The translations under genes and the position numbers were made by a program. The notes below the pieces were generated by a model. The model was not told the DNA's origin. It saw only the letters and a program-made list of their open reading frames with translations, and did not search any database. Positions 7,944-16,090 of a DNA stretch of 63,279 nt are shown here, in pieces. The DNA comes from Clostridiales bacterium (GTDB taxonomy: Bacteria; Bacillota; Clostridia; Lachnospirales; Lachnospiraceae). Every line of letters starts with the position of its first letter. Position 1 is the first letter of the stretch. The stretch lies in contig JAAYPT010000012.1 in the NCBI GenBank assembly GCA_012519695.1, positions 1 to 63,279 of the forward strand, written 5' to 3'.

Positions 7944-10900
7944 ATGAGCAACGTAAGACGTGTATTTGTGGAAAAGAAACCTGCATTTGCAATTCAGGCA
8001 AAAGAGTTGCAGTCTGAAATCAAGAGTTATTTGGGAATTAAGACCGTAACGAATGTGCGCGTATTGATTCGCTATGATATTGAAAATATTTCAGAGGAGA
8101 CTTACAAGAAGGCATTAATGACTGTTTTCAGTGAGCCACCTGTGGATGATGTATATGAAGAAAATTTTGAACTGGGAAATGCAAAGACTTTTAGCGTAGA
8201 ATTTTTACCAGGACAGTTTGACCAGCGTGCTGATTCAGCAGAACAGTGTATGAAGTTATTGAATGAAAACGAAGAACCGATTATCCGTTCTGCAACTACC
8301 TATGTAATCGAAGGTGAAGTTACAGATGCTCAGTTAGAGGCAATTAAGAATCACTGTATTAATCCGGTAGATTCCAGAGAAACAGACCTTGTAAAACCAG
8401 AAACTTTAGTACAGAAGTTTGATGAGCCGGCAGATGTAAAAATATTTGATGGATTTAAAGATATGCCAGAGGCACAGTTAAAAGAATTATATGATTCTTT
8501 GGGACTGGCTATGACATTTAAGGACTTTTTACATATTCAGAATTATTTCAAAAACGAAGAGAAGCGTAATCCTTCTATGACAGAGATTCGTGTATTAGAT
8601 ACCTACTGGTCAGATCACTGCCGTCATACTACATTCTCTACCGAGTTAAAAGATGTAGCATTTGGTGAAGGTTTTTATAAGAAACCAATGGAAGAAACTT
8701 ATGCAGATTATGTAAATACTCATAAGGAATTATATAAAGGAAGAGATGACAAGTTTATCTGTTTAATGGACCTTGCTTTGATGGCAATGAAACGTCTGAA
8801 AAAAGAAGGAAAATTAGACGATCAGGAAGAATCTGATGAAATCAATGCATGTTCTATTGTTGTTCCGGTAGAAGTAGACGGAAAAACAGAAGAATGGTTA
8901 GTAAACTTTAAAAATGAAACACATAACCACCCAACAGAAATTGAACCATTTGGTGGAGCTGCAACTTGTCTTGGTGGAGCAATTCGTGATCCATTGTCAG
9001 GACGTACTTATGTATATCAGGCAATGCGTGTAACCGGAGCTGCTGATCCTACTGTATCTGTAAAAGATACTATGGAAGGAAAGTTACCACAGAAGAAGTT
9101 AGTTCGTGGAGCTGCACATGGTTATAGTTCTTACGGAAATCAGATTGGTCTTGCTACCGGATATGTGAAGGAAATCTATCATCCGGACTATGTAGCAAAA
9201 CGTATGGAGATTGGTGCTGTTATGGGAGCTGCTCCTAGACGTGCAGTACAAAGACTTACTTCTGATCCGGGAGATATTATTATTTTATTAGGTGGACGTA
9301 CCGGACGTGATGGTTGTGGTGGAGCAACCGGTTCTTCTAAGGCTCACAACACCCAGTCTATTGATACCTGTGGTGCAGAAGTTCAAAAAGGTAACCCACC
9401 TACAGAGCGTAAGATTCAGCGTTTGTTCCGTAGAGAAGAAGTGGCTCATATTATTAAGAAATGTAATGACTTTGGTGCAGGTGGAGTTTCTGTTGCAATC
9501 GGTGAATTAGCAGACGGACTTCGTGTACAGTTAGATAAAGTACCTAAGAAATACGCAGGTCTGGATGGAACAGAAATCGCAATTTCTGAATCTCAGGAGC
9601 GTATGGCAGTTGTAATTGCACCGGAAGATGTAGAGCAGTTTTTAAATTATGCAAAAGAAGAAAACTTAGAGGCAGTAGAAGTTGCTGTTGTAACAGAAGA
9701 GCCAAGATTGGTATTAGAGTGGAGAGGAAAGGAAATTGTAAATATTTCCAGAGCTTTCTTAGATACCAACGGAGCACATCAGGAAACAACCGTAGCTGTT
9801 GATATTCCTGCAAAAGAAGACAATTTCTTTGAAAAGAAAGAAATTGCAGGCGTAGAAGAAGCATTAAATGCCGGAGATGTAAAGAAAGCTTGGATGACTA
9901 CTTTGTCCGACTTAAACGGATGCTCTCAGAAGGGCTTAGTGGAAATGTTTGACGGTTCTATCGGAGCAGGAAGTGTATTCATGCCTTATGGTGGACGTTA
10001 TCAGTTAACAGAGACACAGAGTATGGTTGCAAAACTTCCTGTTATGAATGGAAAGTGCGATACTGTAACAATGATGGCTTATGGATTTGATCCATACTTA
10101 TCTTCCTGGAGCCCATATCATGGAGCTGTATATGCAGTATTAGAGTCTGTAGCAAGAATCGTTGCAGCAGGTGGTGATTATAAGAAGATTCGTTTTACTT
10201 TCCAGGAATATTTCCGCAGAATGAGCGAAAATCCACATCGTTGGAGTCAGCCATTTGCAGCATTGTTAGGAGCTTACAATGCACAGATTGGATTTGGACT
10301 TCCCTCTATCGGTGGAAAAGACTCCATGTCCGGAACCTTTAACGATATTGATGTACCACCAACTTTGGTTTCCTTTGCAGTTGATATTGCAAAAGAGCAG
10401 GATATTATTACACCAGAGCTGAAAAAAGCTGGTAACAAGTTAATGAGCTTTAAGATTGCAAAAGATGCATATGATTTACCGGATTATGCTCAGGTAATGA
10501 AATTATATGATGCAATTCATGAATTGATTCAGAAGAAAGCAATTGTATCTGCATACGCATTAGATGGAAAAGGTGTTGCATCTGCCTTAAGTAAGATGGC
10601 ATTTGGTAATAAATTAGGTGTAACCGTAGATGCAGATGTATGCAAAGATTGCATGTTTGCACCTGGATTCGGTAACATGGTAGCAGAAGTACCGGCAGAT
10701 AAAGTAGATATGGTACTTAAGACAATCGCAGACAGCAAAGTAATCGGTGAAGTAAACGATGCGAAGAAGTTTATCTATGGTGATATGGAAATCACAATGG
10801 ATGAAGCATTAGAGGCATGGACAGGCACTTTGGAAAAAGTATTCCCAACAGTTGCAGTAGAAGGAAAAGAAGAAGTTAAGACAGATGTATTCAAGGCAGA

Positions 10901-11729
10901 CAGTATCTATGTATGCAAGAATAAGGTCGCAAAACCTACAGTATTTATTCCTGTATTCCCGGGAACAAACTGTGAGTATGATAGTGCAAAGGCATTTGAG
11001 CGTGCAGGAGCAGATACAATTGTAAAGGTATTTAAGAACTTGAATGCAACAGATATTCGTGATTCTGTAGATGAATTTGTAAAGGCGATTGAACAGTCAC
11101 AGATTATCATGTTCCCAGGTGGATTCTCTGCCGGAGACGAACCAGAAGGAAGTGCGAAGTTTTTTGCAACAGCATTCCGTAATGCAAAGATGACAGAAGC
11201 AGTAAATAAACTGTTACAGGAACGTGACGGATTGATGTTAGGTATTTGTAATGGATTCCAGGCATTGATTAAGTTAGGATTAGTACCATATGGTGAAATC
11301 AGACAGCAGACAGCAGATTCTCCTACTTTGACATATAACACCATTGGTCGTCATATTTCTAAGATGGTTTATACAAAGGTAGTAACAAATAAATCCCCAT
11401 GGTTAGCACAGGCAGAATTAGGAAAGACTTACTGTAATCCTGCTTCTCATGGTGAAGGACGTTTTGTTGCACCAAAAGAATGGTTGGATAAACTCTTTGC
11501 TAACGGTCAGGTAGCTACTCAGTATGTAAATGAGAATGGACAGCCTACTATGGACGAAGAGTGGAATGTAAATGGTTCTTACATGGCAATTGAAGGTATC
11601 ACCAGCCCGGATGGACGTATTCTTGGAAAGATGGCACATTCTGAACGTAGAGGAGACAGCGTAGCTGTTAATATCTATGGCGAACAGGATATGAAGATAT
11701 TTGAAAGCGGAGTTGCTTACTTTAAGTAG
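7944..11729 (+). CDS. purL: Phosphoribosylformylglycinamidine synthase (PurL, single-chain)
   Basis: The enzyme converts FGAR, ATP and glutamine to FGAM in purine synthesis. The 1261-residue product is the long single-chain form: an N-terminal PurS-like part, two AIRS-type synthetase halves (GGAATCLGGAIRDPLSGR, GGRTGRDGCGGATGSS, GFGLPSIGGKDSMSGT), and a C-terminal class I glutaminase with PVFPGTNCEYD, FPGGFSAGDEPEGSAK and nucleophile LGICNGFQALI, then SHGEGRF. ATG 7944 follows AGGAGG by five bases, so an upstream in-frame ATG at 7911 is rejected. No separate purS or purQ is near, as expected for this form. Confidence 0.97.
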   Translation: MSNVRRVFVEKKPAFAIQAKELQSEIKSYLGIKTVTNVRVLIRYDIENISEETYKKALMTVFSEPPVDDVYEENFELGNAKTFSVEFLPGQFDQRADSAEQCMKLLNENEEPIIRSATTYVIEGEVTDAQLEAIKNHCINPVDSRETDLVKPETLVQKFDEPADVKIFDGFKDMPEAQLKELYDSLGLAMTFKDFLHIQNYFKNEEKRNPSMTEIRVLDTYWSDHCRHTTFSTELKDVAFGEGFYKKPMEETYADYVNTHKELYKGRDDKFICLMDLALMAMKRLKKEGKLDDQEESDEINACSIVVPVEVDGKTEEWLVNFKNETHNHPTEIEPFGGAATCLGGAIRDPLSGRTYVYQAMRVTGAADPTVSVKDTMEGKLPQKKLVRGAAHGYSSYGNQIGLATGYVKEIYHPDYVAKRMEIGAVMGAAPRRAVQRLTSDPGDIIILLGGRTGRDGCGGATGSSKAHNTQSIDTCGAEVQKGNPPTERKIQRLFRREEVAHIIKKCNDFGAGGVSVAIGELADGLRVQLDKVPKKYAGLDGTEIAISESQERMAVVIAPEDVEQFLNYAKEENLEAVEVAVVTEEPRLVLEWRGKEIVNISRAFLDTNGAHQETTVAVDIPAKEDNFFEKKEIAGVEEALNAGDVKKAWMTTLSDLNGCSQKGLVEMFDGSIGAGSVFMPYGGRYQLTETQSMVAKLPVMNGKCDTVTMMAYGFDPYLSSWSPYHGAVYAVLESVARIVAAGGDYKKIRFTFQEYFRRMSENPHRWSQPFAALLGAYNAQIGFGLPSIGGKDSMSGTFNDIDVPPTLVSFAVDIAKEQDIITPELKKAGNKLMSFKIAKDAYDLPDYAQVMKLYDAIHELIQKKAIVSAYALDGKGVASALSKMAFGNKLGVTVDADVCKDCMFAPGFGNMVAEVPADKVDMVLKTIADSKVIGEVNDAKKFIYGDMEITMDEALEAWTGTLEKVFPTVAVEGKEEVKTDVFKADSIYVCKNKVAKPTVFIPVFPGTNCEYDSAKAFERAGADTIVKVFKNLNATDIRDSVDEFVKAIEQSQIIMFPGGFSAGDEPEGSAKFFATAFRNAKMTEAVNKLLQERDGLMLGICNGFQALIKLGLVPYGEIRQQTADSPTLTYNTIGRHISKMVYTKVVTNKSPWLAQAELGKTYCNPASHGEGRFVAPKEWLDKLFANGQVATQYVNENGQPTMDEEWNVNGSYMAIEGITSPDGRILGKMAHSERRGDSVAVNIYGEQDMKIFESGVAYFK

Positions 11730-11750
11730 GAAGTGAATAACTAGAAATGT

Positions 11751-11792
11751 AAAGCCCTTGTAGAGAGGAAAAACTTTCTGCAAGGGCTTTTT
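11751..11792 (+). terminator. Rho-independent terminator of purL
   Basis: AAAGCCCTTG (11751-11760) pairs with CAAGGGCTTT (11781-11790), followed by T's. A secondary match within the loop (AGAGAGG.. / ..CTTTCT) lengthens the stem. Confidence 0.88.
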
Positions 11793-11793
11793 C

Positions 11794-11852
11794 TATGCAA
11801 TAGGAAATACTGTGTTACATTGAAACGTGAAAGTCATGGCTTTCCTATGATA
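11794..11852 (+). repeat. Dispersed palindromic repeat, copy 2 (longer form)
   Basis: It begins TATGCAATAGGAAA (11794-11807) and ends TTTCCTATGATA (11841-11852), whose reverse complement TATCATAGGAAA matches the left end. These look like terminal inverted repeats of about 12 bp around a 33-bp middle. It sits directly behind the purL terminator. The interior matches the copy at 23063 with a gap. Confidence 0.72.
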
Positions 11853-12013
11853 ATTGAAAAGAATGAAACAAAAGATCAAATTGTTCCAACAGCTTTTCTT
11901 CTGGATTGGTTTACAACTTTCTACAAATTCATCTTGAATTTGATTTATAACAAAAGCAAAAAAATCATATTTATCTGCAAAGTGTCATATGTGTTTTGAT
12001 GATTCTCAAATAG

Positions 12014-12220
12014 GTTTTAATTAACGAAAAAATAGAGGAGCTTACAGGGGAAGGAACGGAAGTAAAATCCTTTGTATCCGATAAGAATACAAAGGATTTT
12101 ACTTCCGTATTGTTCGTGATAAAAACTCCGGCAATTCAGGTGCAGGAGGCTGAACAGGTAGTAGAAGAAGAGCCGGAAGAAACCGGACTTTGGCAAAAGT
12201 TCATAAATTTGTTTAAGTAG
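12014..12220 (+). pseudogene. C-terminal gene remnant (about 68 codons, no start)
   Basis: The frame is open from just after a TAG at 12011 to the TAG at 12218-12220. It reads as protein, ...NEKIEELTGEGTEVKSFV... with an acidic segment EQVVEEEPEETG and the end GLWQKFINLFK, but has no start codon with an RBS. It overlaps the convergent HAD gene by 8 bp. The tail resembles the stalk of a membrane-anchored protein. The family is not recognised. It contains the perfect hairpin described at 12056. Nothing was seen in 11853-12013. Confidence 0.45.
12056..12108. repeat. Perfect 22-bp inverted repeat inside the remnant
   Basis: The left arm 12056-12077 (ACGGAAGTAAAATCC...) and right arm 12087-12108 (...GGATTTTACTTCCGT) are exact reverse complements over 22 bp with loop CCGATAAGA. 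There is no T-run after it, so it is not a normal terminator. It lies inside reading-frame-like sequence. Confidence 0.85.
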
Positions 12221-13064
12221 TTAAAATCCACCTTTCAATGATAGCAGCCACACCGTTGTCATCATTGGACGGTGCAATATCGGTTGCTTGCTCTTTTACA
12301 TGTTCCGGCGCATTTGACATAGCAATGCCAAGTCCGGCGGCTTTTATAATATCTAGATCATTTTCACTATCTCCGCAGGCAATGGTTTGCTCGATAGGGA
12401 TGTTAAGATAGTCGCATAAAAAGGATAAACCTTTCGCTTTGGAAATTCCCTTTTTCGTAAATTCAAGATTGCCATATCCTCCAGAAAGATAATAGATATC
12501 CGGATAAGTATTTAAAATATTCATAGCCTGATTTCGGTAAAGAGGAACACCGTTTTCGTCAGCAGGAAAGTTCAAAGTCACTTTTTGAATATCCTGTTTT
12601 TGCTGACGTATTTTATCTGTAAGATTAGGTACCATAGTTCTGGTGGATAAAATATATTCTTTTAATTCCTTTGGAAGTTGATTCATGCTCTCGATAGCTT
12701 TTTTGCATATATCAGGTGTGTAGGCACATCCGTTTACAAAAAGGTCTAAATGGATGGGAAGAGTTAATAGCTTATCCACTAATGTAGTTGCTTCTTCCCA
12801 AGGCATACAACATTCAAAGAGACATTCACGTTCTGGAACTTTATATACAGCAGCACCGTTAGTAGTAATTGCATATTGAATGCCTAATTCTTTCATGGCT
12901 TCTAAGGGAAGCCCGTTGTAAGGCCTTCCGGTTGCAATAACAAAAATTGTACCAGCAGCGGCAGCAGTTTTGATTGCTTTTTTATTTTCATCAGAAATAG
13001 AGCTTTTGGAATTAAACAGAGTTCCATCTAAGTCAAGAGCTACAAGTAAAAATTGTTTTTCCAT
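12213..13064 (-). CDS. Cof-type HAD-superfamily phosphatase
   Basis: This 283-residue haloacid dehalogenase superfamily hydrolase of the Cof/YidA (C2b cap) type has motif I ALDLDGTLFNS near residue 9, motif II VIATGRPYNG near residue 41, a Lys in KGISKAKGLSFLC, and motif IV ACGDSENDLDIIKAAG. Such enzymes dephosphorylate sugar phosphates, FMN or PLP; the substrate cannot be told. The start MEKQFLL has AGGTATCTT upstream on the minus strand, a weak RBS. It stands alone between a gene remnant and the tRNA promoter. Confidence 0.9.
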   Translation of the reverse strand: MEKQFLLVALDLDGTLFNSKSSISDENKKAIKTAAAAGTIFVIATGRPYNGLPLEAMKELGIQYAITTNGAAVYKVPERECLFECCMPWEEATTLVDKLLTLPIHLDLFVNGCAYTPDICKKAIESMNQLPKELKEYILSTRTMVPNLTDKIRQQKQDIQKVTLNFPADENGVPLYRNQAMNILNTYPDIYYLSGGYGNLEFTKKGISKAKGLSFLCDYLNIPIEQTIACGDSENDLDIIKAAGLGIAMSNAPEHVKEQATDIAPSNDDNGVAAIIERWILTT

Positions 13065-13180
13065 AAGATACCTCCATGTAATTTAGTACATTTCTAGTAG
13101 CTAGTATAGCACGAAAAACGGGAAAAATGAAAGAGTTGTTGGAATAAATGAAAAAATTGCAAAAAATTTGAAAAAAGGGG

Positions 13181-13210
13181 TTGACTTTTGTGTGGTTTTG
13201 ATTGTATAAT
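13181..13210 (+). promoter_or_regulatory. Sigma-A promoter of tRNA-Val/tRNA-Met
   Basis: TTGACT at 13181-13186, 18-bp spacer, TATAAT at 13205-13210, about 32 bp before tRNA-Val. Confidence 0.82.
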
Positions 13211-13242
13211 AGTCAAGCAGTCGTCAAGAACGACAAACACAT

Positions 13243-13315
13243 GGGATCTTAGCTCAGCTGGGAGAGCATCTGCCTTACAAGCAGAGGGTCACAGGTTCGA
13301 GCCCTGTAGGTCCCA
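13243..13315 (+). tRNA. trnV: tRNA-Val (anticodon TAC)
   Basis: 73 nt. The acceptor GGGATCT pairs with AGGTCCC (one G-T pair). The anticodon stem TCTGC/GCAGA holds the loop CTTACAA with anticodon TAC. The T arm has GGTTCGAGCC. No CCA end is encoded. Confidence 0.96.
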
Positions 13316-13329
13316 TATATATCGAATAT

Positions 13330-13403
13330 GGCGGAATAGCTCAGTTGGCGAGAGCACATGGTTCATACCCATGGTGTCGGGGGTTCAAATCCCTCTTCCG
13401 CTA
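13330..13403 (+). tRNA. trnM: tRNA-Met, elongator (anticodon CAT)
   Basis: 74 nt. The acceptor GGCGGAA pairs with TTCCGCT (first pair G-T). The anticodon stem CATGG/CCATG has the loop TTCATAC, anticodon CAT. The stem lacks the three stacked G-C pairs of initiator tRNA, and the loop differs from lysidine-type tRNA-Ile, so elongator Met is preferred. It is cotranscribed with tRNA-Val. Confidence 0.92.
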
Positions 13404-13408
13404 CGTCA

Positions 13409-13440
13409 AGAACCTAGAAAATTCTAGGTTCTATTTTTTT
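13409..13440 (+). terminator. Rho-independent terminator of the tRNA pair
   Basis: AGAACCTAGAA (13409-13419) pairs with TTCTAGGTTCT (13422-13432), followed by A and seven T. Confidence 0.9.
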
Positions 13441-13474
13441 ATGCAATAGGAAATTCGTGTTTTATGGAAAACAA
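13440..13474 (+). repeat. Dispersed palindromic repeat, copy 3 (degenerate)
   Basis: The left end TATGCAATAGGAAA (13440-13453) is exact and starts on the last T of the tRNA terminator. The right half is eroded (TTCGTGTTTTATGG). Confidence 0.65.
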
Positions 13475-13554
13475 TAACTGGAAAATATTACCAGTAAACT
13501 TTTAACTTTCTTCGTTTTATAATGAAACTATATTATGAGAACGGAGAAAAGAAT

Positions 13555-13767
13555 ATGGAAGTTGATATAGAATATCTAAGACAAAGAATAAATGAAGCAT
13601 TAGAAGATATTTTAAATAACGATTATGGAGAAAATAAAAGAATGAGTTTGGAATATCTGGATCATACCATTACCGGTGCATGCGATATATTAAAGATAAT
13701 TTCTCATTCTCAGGCTGTAGAACTAAGAGAACCTGTGGTAAGAGAATTGGGAAAATACAATAAATAA
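13555..13767 (+). CDS. Hypothetical protein (70 aa)
   Basis: A small soluble, mostly helical protein rich in Glu, Asp and Leu (MEVDIEYLRQRINEALEDIL...). ATG 13555 is preferred over the in-frame ATG at 13522, because GGAGAA lies 8-10 bp before it and the -10-like TATAAT at about 13517-13522 would place the transcript start after 13522. No family is recognised. It precedes the T7SS-type module, separated by a 142-bp gap with its own promoter, so it is probably independent. Confidence 0.6.
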   Translation: MEVDIEYLRQRINEALEDILNNDYGENKRMSLEYLDHTITGACDILKIISHSQAVELREPVVRELGKYNK

Positions 13768-13848
13768 TTTATAATATCACATTATATTAAGATTGAAAAT
13801 GATATTTAATGAAAATTCCCAAAATGACAAGAAAATTTCTTTACCTTA

Positions 13849-13876
13849 TTGAAATCCATACAAAAAGTTGTAGAAT
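13849..13876 (+). promoter_or_regulatory. Promoter of the T7SS-type effector module
   Basis: TTGAAA at 13849-13854, 16-bp spacer, TAGAAT at 13871-13876, about 34 bp before the first start codon. Confidence 0.6.
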
Positions 13877-13909
13877 GTAAAAAGATTATGGATGAATGAG
13901 GAGAGAAAA

Positions 13910-14338
13910 ATGGGAATAACAGAACAGGAAATAAAAAACAATATACGCGATAATGAAGAATTGATAGAGTTATATCAAAGTCAGAAAAATGAGATTGAAG
14001 AACAAATAAGTAGTCTGGAATGTTTGAAGAATAAATTCATAACATTGCAGACTACTTTTGGTATAAAACAAGATGTAAGAAAAGCGGGATTGGTAGGGAT
14101 TGTGCCTAAAATGTCACAAATAAAAATTGCATCCCGTTATTATTCCGGAATGAATGATTTGCTTAACAGCGGAGAATTTAATAATGCATATAATAGCCTA
14201 TCGGATGCGAAAGCTATAATTGTAAGAGAACAGGACAGGCTTTATACGCAATTAGATGATGTGACAGGAAAAATATATAGCAGAGAACAACGAATGGAAT
14301 ACTGGAGAAAACAGTTAAGAAATATACGGTATAGATAA
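13910..14338 (+). CDS. YwqH-like (DUF5082-type) coiled-coil protein
   Basis: 142 residues, largely helical with two long heptad-like segments (EQEIKNNIRDNEELIELYQS near the start, YTQLDDVTGKIYSREQRMEY near the end). Size, composition and position as the first gene before two WXG-size proteins and an effector match the YwqH/DUF5082 partners of LXG effectors in Firmicutes type VII secretion. ATG 13910 is chosen because GAGGAGA is correctly spaced; ATG 13892 has no RBS. The inferred role is chaperone or export partner of the effector encoded at 14948. The call is by context and pattern only. Confidence 0.6.
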   Translation: MGITEQEIKNNIRDNEELIELYQSQKNEIEEQISSLECLKNKFITLQTTFGIKQDVRKAGLVGIVPKMSQIKIASRYYSGMNDLLNSGEFNNAYNSLSDAKAIIVREQDRLYTQLDDVTGKIYSREQRMEYWRKQLRNIRYR

Positions 14339-14351
14339 GGGAGTGAAAGAG

Positions 14352-14638
14352 ATGGCAGAAATGAATTAATAATTGATGATGAGTATTGCGCTAGTATGGC
14401 AAGCTATTTTTGTGCCCAAGGAAATCATTTGAATATTATGGTAAAAAATTATATTGATGCAGTGGAGAAAGTGAAAAGTAATGCCATAAAAGAGGGAGAA
14501 GTAGCAGAGGCACTAGAGGCGTATATTACATATGTAAAAAAGTTAGATGAACAGATAAAGGAAATATCTATTATTGTAAAAAAACAAGTAGAAGATTTCT
14601 TGACTCAAATTGATGATGCAGATGAGTATCTTTTTTAG
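14352..14638 (+). CDS. WXG100-size T7SS-associated protein, apparent 5' frameshift
   Basis: The well-placed start is ATG 14352 (AGGGAGTGAAAGAG just before it), but that frame stops after five codons (MAEMN, TAA at 14367). The other frame, open from upstream, reads ELIIDDEYCASMASYFCAQG and runs to 14638. An ATG-only start at 14396 has no RBS and would lose the conserved-looking IIDDEYC segment. A net shift of one base (or removal of two, e.g. AT at 14361) would join them. The protein would be about 94 helical residues ending in IDDADEYLF, the size of WXG100 helpers. It may be inactive, an assembly error, or a recoding site. Confidence 0.55.
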
Positions 14639-14650
14639 GGAGGGTGTGTT

Positions 14651-14926
14651 ATGGGAAAAATAGATATTGATGTAAATGAATTAGATAGTTCCATTACAGA
14701 AATGGAAGCATTAAAGGAAAGTTGGTTAGAGAAAGAGGTAAATGCTCCGGAGGTAGTAGGTGGTGGTGCTACAGTAAGTCAGTTAGAAGAAATTGCAAAA
14801 TTGTATGTGGGACTGCATATAAGAATGGGAGGATTACTTTCTAGTACAATAACTTTTTTGAAAAATACCAGAGAAAATTATGTGGAGAGCGATGAGGCAG
14901 TTGCCACCAAAATAAAGCGAGAGTAG
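14651..14926 (+). CDS. Type VII secretion small effector-like protein (TIGR04197/YwqI-like)
   Basis: 91 residues, helical hairpin size, with a Gly-rich turn (EVVGGGATVS) between two helices and a C-terminal segment FLKNTRENYVESDEAVATKI. This pattern (a tail with F/Y-V-E-x-D) is typical of the small SACOL2603/TIGR04197 or YwqI proteins next to LXG effectors. The RBS AGGGAGGG is six bases before the ATG. It lies 12 bp after the previous gene and 21 bp before the effector, so they are cotranscribed. It probably pairs with the effector N-terminus for export. Confidence 0.65.
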   Translation: MGKIDIDVNELDSSITEMEALKESWLEKEVNAPEVVGGGATVSQLEEIAKLYVGLHIRMGGLLSSTITFLKNTRENYVESDEAVATKIKRE

Positions 14927-14947
14927 CAGGAAAAGGGGGAAGAAAAG

Positions 14948-16081
14948 GTGAAACGTGATTTTTCAGAAACTTCAAAACAGGAATTGCTGGGTTTAGTTGC
15001 AAAAGTCGAAAATGAAGAAATGAGTGATTTTACCGATTGGATTGGAGATAGATGGTGTGATTTTGATTCTTGGATGCAAAATATGGGAATTCAGCATTGT
15101 ATTGACGATGTGAATATGTACCATAGAAAAGTAATTGATAAAAACAATACCACAAAACAAGAAATTGAGCGCATTTTTAATGCAGTAAAGGAGGTTGATA
15201 CAAGCTATGCAGTAAGAATGTCAGCCTGTAAAGCTCAGATAGAATCTATCACCAATTTGATTATTCAGTTAAATCAGATAATTGAGCCAACTATGGGATT
15301 ATTTCAAGTGGATAATATAAATAGTAAATTGGCTTCTACTTTTTATGATTATGAACAGGCAAAAGAAATATTATTAATACTTAGCCAAAATGGATTAAGT
15401 CAAAAAGATATAGAGGAATTAGGAGAAGAGGAATTAAAAGATGTTTTAAAAAGGGTTATTTCTGGAATTATTGATATTTTTCCTAATGTTAAGGTGGGAG
15501 AAAAAATAGAAGTACCGATTGGACCAGACGTAACACTCTATTATTCCGTATCAGGAAAATATGATAATAATGCGGACATAGATATTGATTTGGTAATAAG
15601 TGATCAAAGATTAAAACTGAAGCAGATTTCACTACCGGGAGAACTTGCTGATGCTATAAAAATTGGTGGAGGATTATTGGACGGGGATGTGGAAGTTTCC
15701 GGGGAAACGGATAATGGAGCTATAAAATTTGCAGCTAATGGTACATGTGAAGGAAAGGCATCATATACAAATGGAAATACAACTTATACGACAAAAACAG
15801 AATTTTCATACGAGAAAGTAGTTTTTGAAGAATCAGTAGCAACAAAAATTGGAGGAGGTACTATTACTTCGGCAATTGGTATAGAAAAGGTAAACGATAA
15901 TGGTTGGACACCAACACCGGTGCCGGAATATGAGACCGAGATAGTTGAACTACCGAAGCTGGCAGATATAGATGTTGATTGGCAAGATGTTGCATTTGTA
16001 GCAGGTGGGCTTATTTGTATCGGAGGTATTATATTTGCGATTCCCACTAGTGGTGCATCTTTGGGATTGTGTGTATTATAG
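14948..16081 (+). CDS. Putative T7SS effector with glycine-rich C-terminal membrane segment
   Basis: 377 residues from GTG 14948 (GGGGGA spaced eight bases). Residues 1-110 are helical with the Trp-rich segment DFTDWIGDRWCDFDSWM and DKNNTTKQEIERIF, which I associate with N-termini of type VII effectors in Lachnospiraceae. Residues 170-330 are beta-rich and Gly/Thr-rich. The protein ends in a hydrophobic stretch of about 30 residues (FVAGGLICIGGIIFAIPTSG) with no further domain. It could be a membrane-active toxin, or a toxin cut short where a catalytic C-terminal domain would start. The two lipoproteins after it would be immunity proteins. Confidence 0.55.
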   Translation: MKRDFSETSKQELLGLVAKVENEEMSDFTDWIGDRWCDFDSWMQNMGIQHCIDDVNMYHRKVIDKNNTTKQEIERIFNAVKEVDTSYAVRMSACKAQIESITNLIIQLNQIIEPTMGLFQVDNINSKLASTFYDYEQAKEILLILSQNGLSQKDIEELGEEELKDVLKRVISGIIDIFPNVKVGEKIEVPIGPDVTLYYSVSGKYDNNADIDIDLVISDQRLKLKQISLPGELADAIKIGGGLLDGDVEVSGETDNGAIKFAANGTCEGKASYTNGNTTYTTKTEFSYEKVVFEESVATKIGGGTITSAIGIEKVNDNGWTPTPVPEYETEIVELPKLADIDVDWQDVAFVAGGLICIGGIIFAIPTSGASLGLCVL

Positions 16082-16090
16082 GGAGAAAAA

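Noticed and set aside
9544-9864. Minus-strand Leu-rich ORF inside purL (and similar ones inside gltB, folE, cysS)
   Set aside because: These lie wholly in other frames of strong genes, have no RBS, and their Leu/Ser/Phe-rich composition is that of antisense shadows.
13330-13403. Initiator tRNA-fMet or lysidine tRNA-Ile as reading for the CAT anticodon
   Set aside because: The anticodon stem lacks the three G-C pairs of initiators, and the loop TTCATAC fits elongator tRNA-Met.
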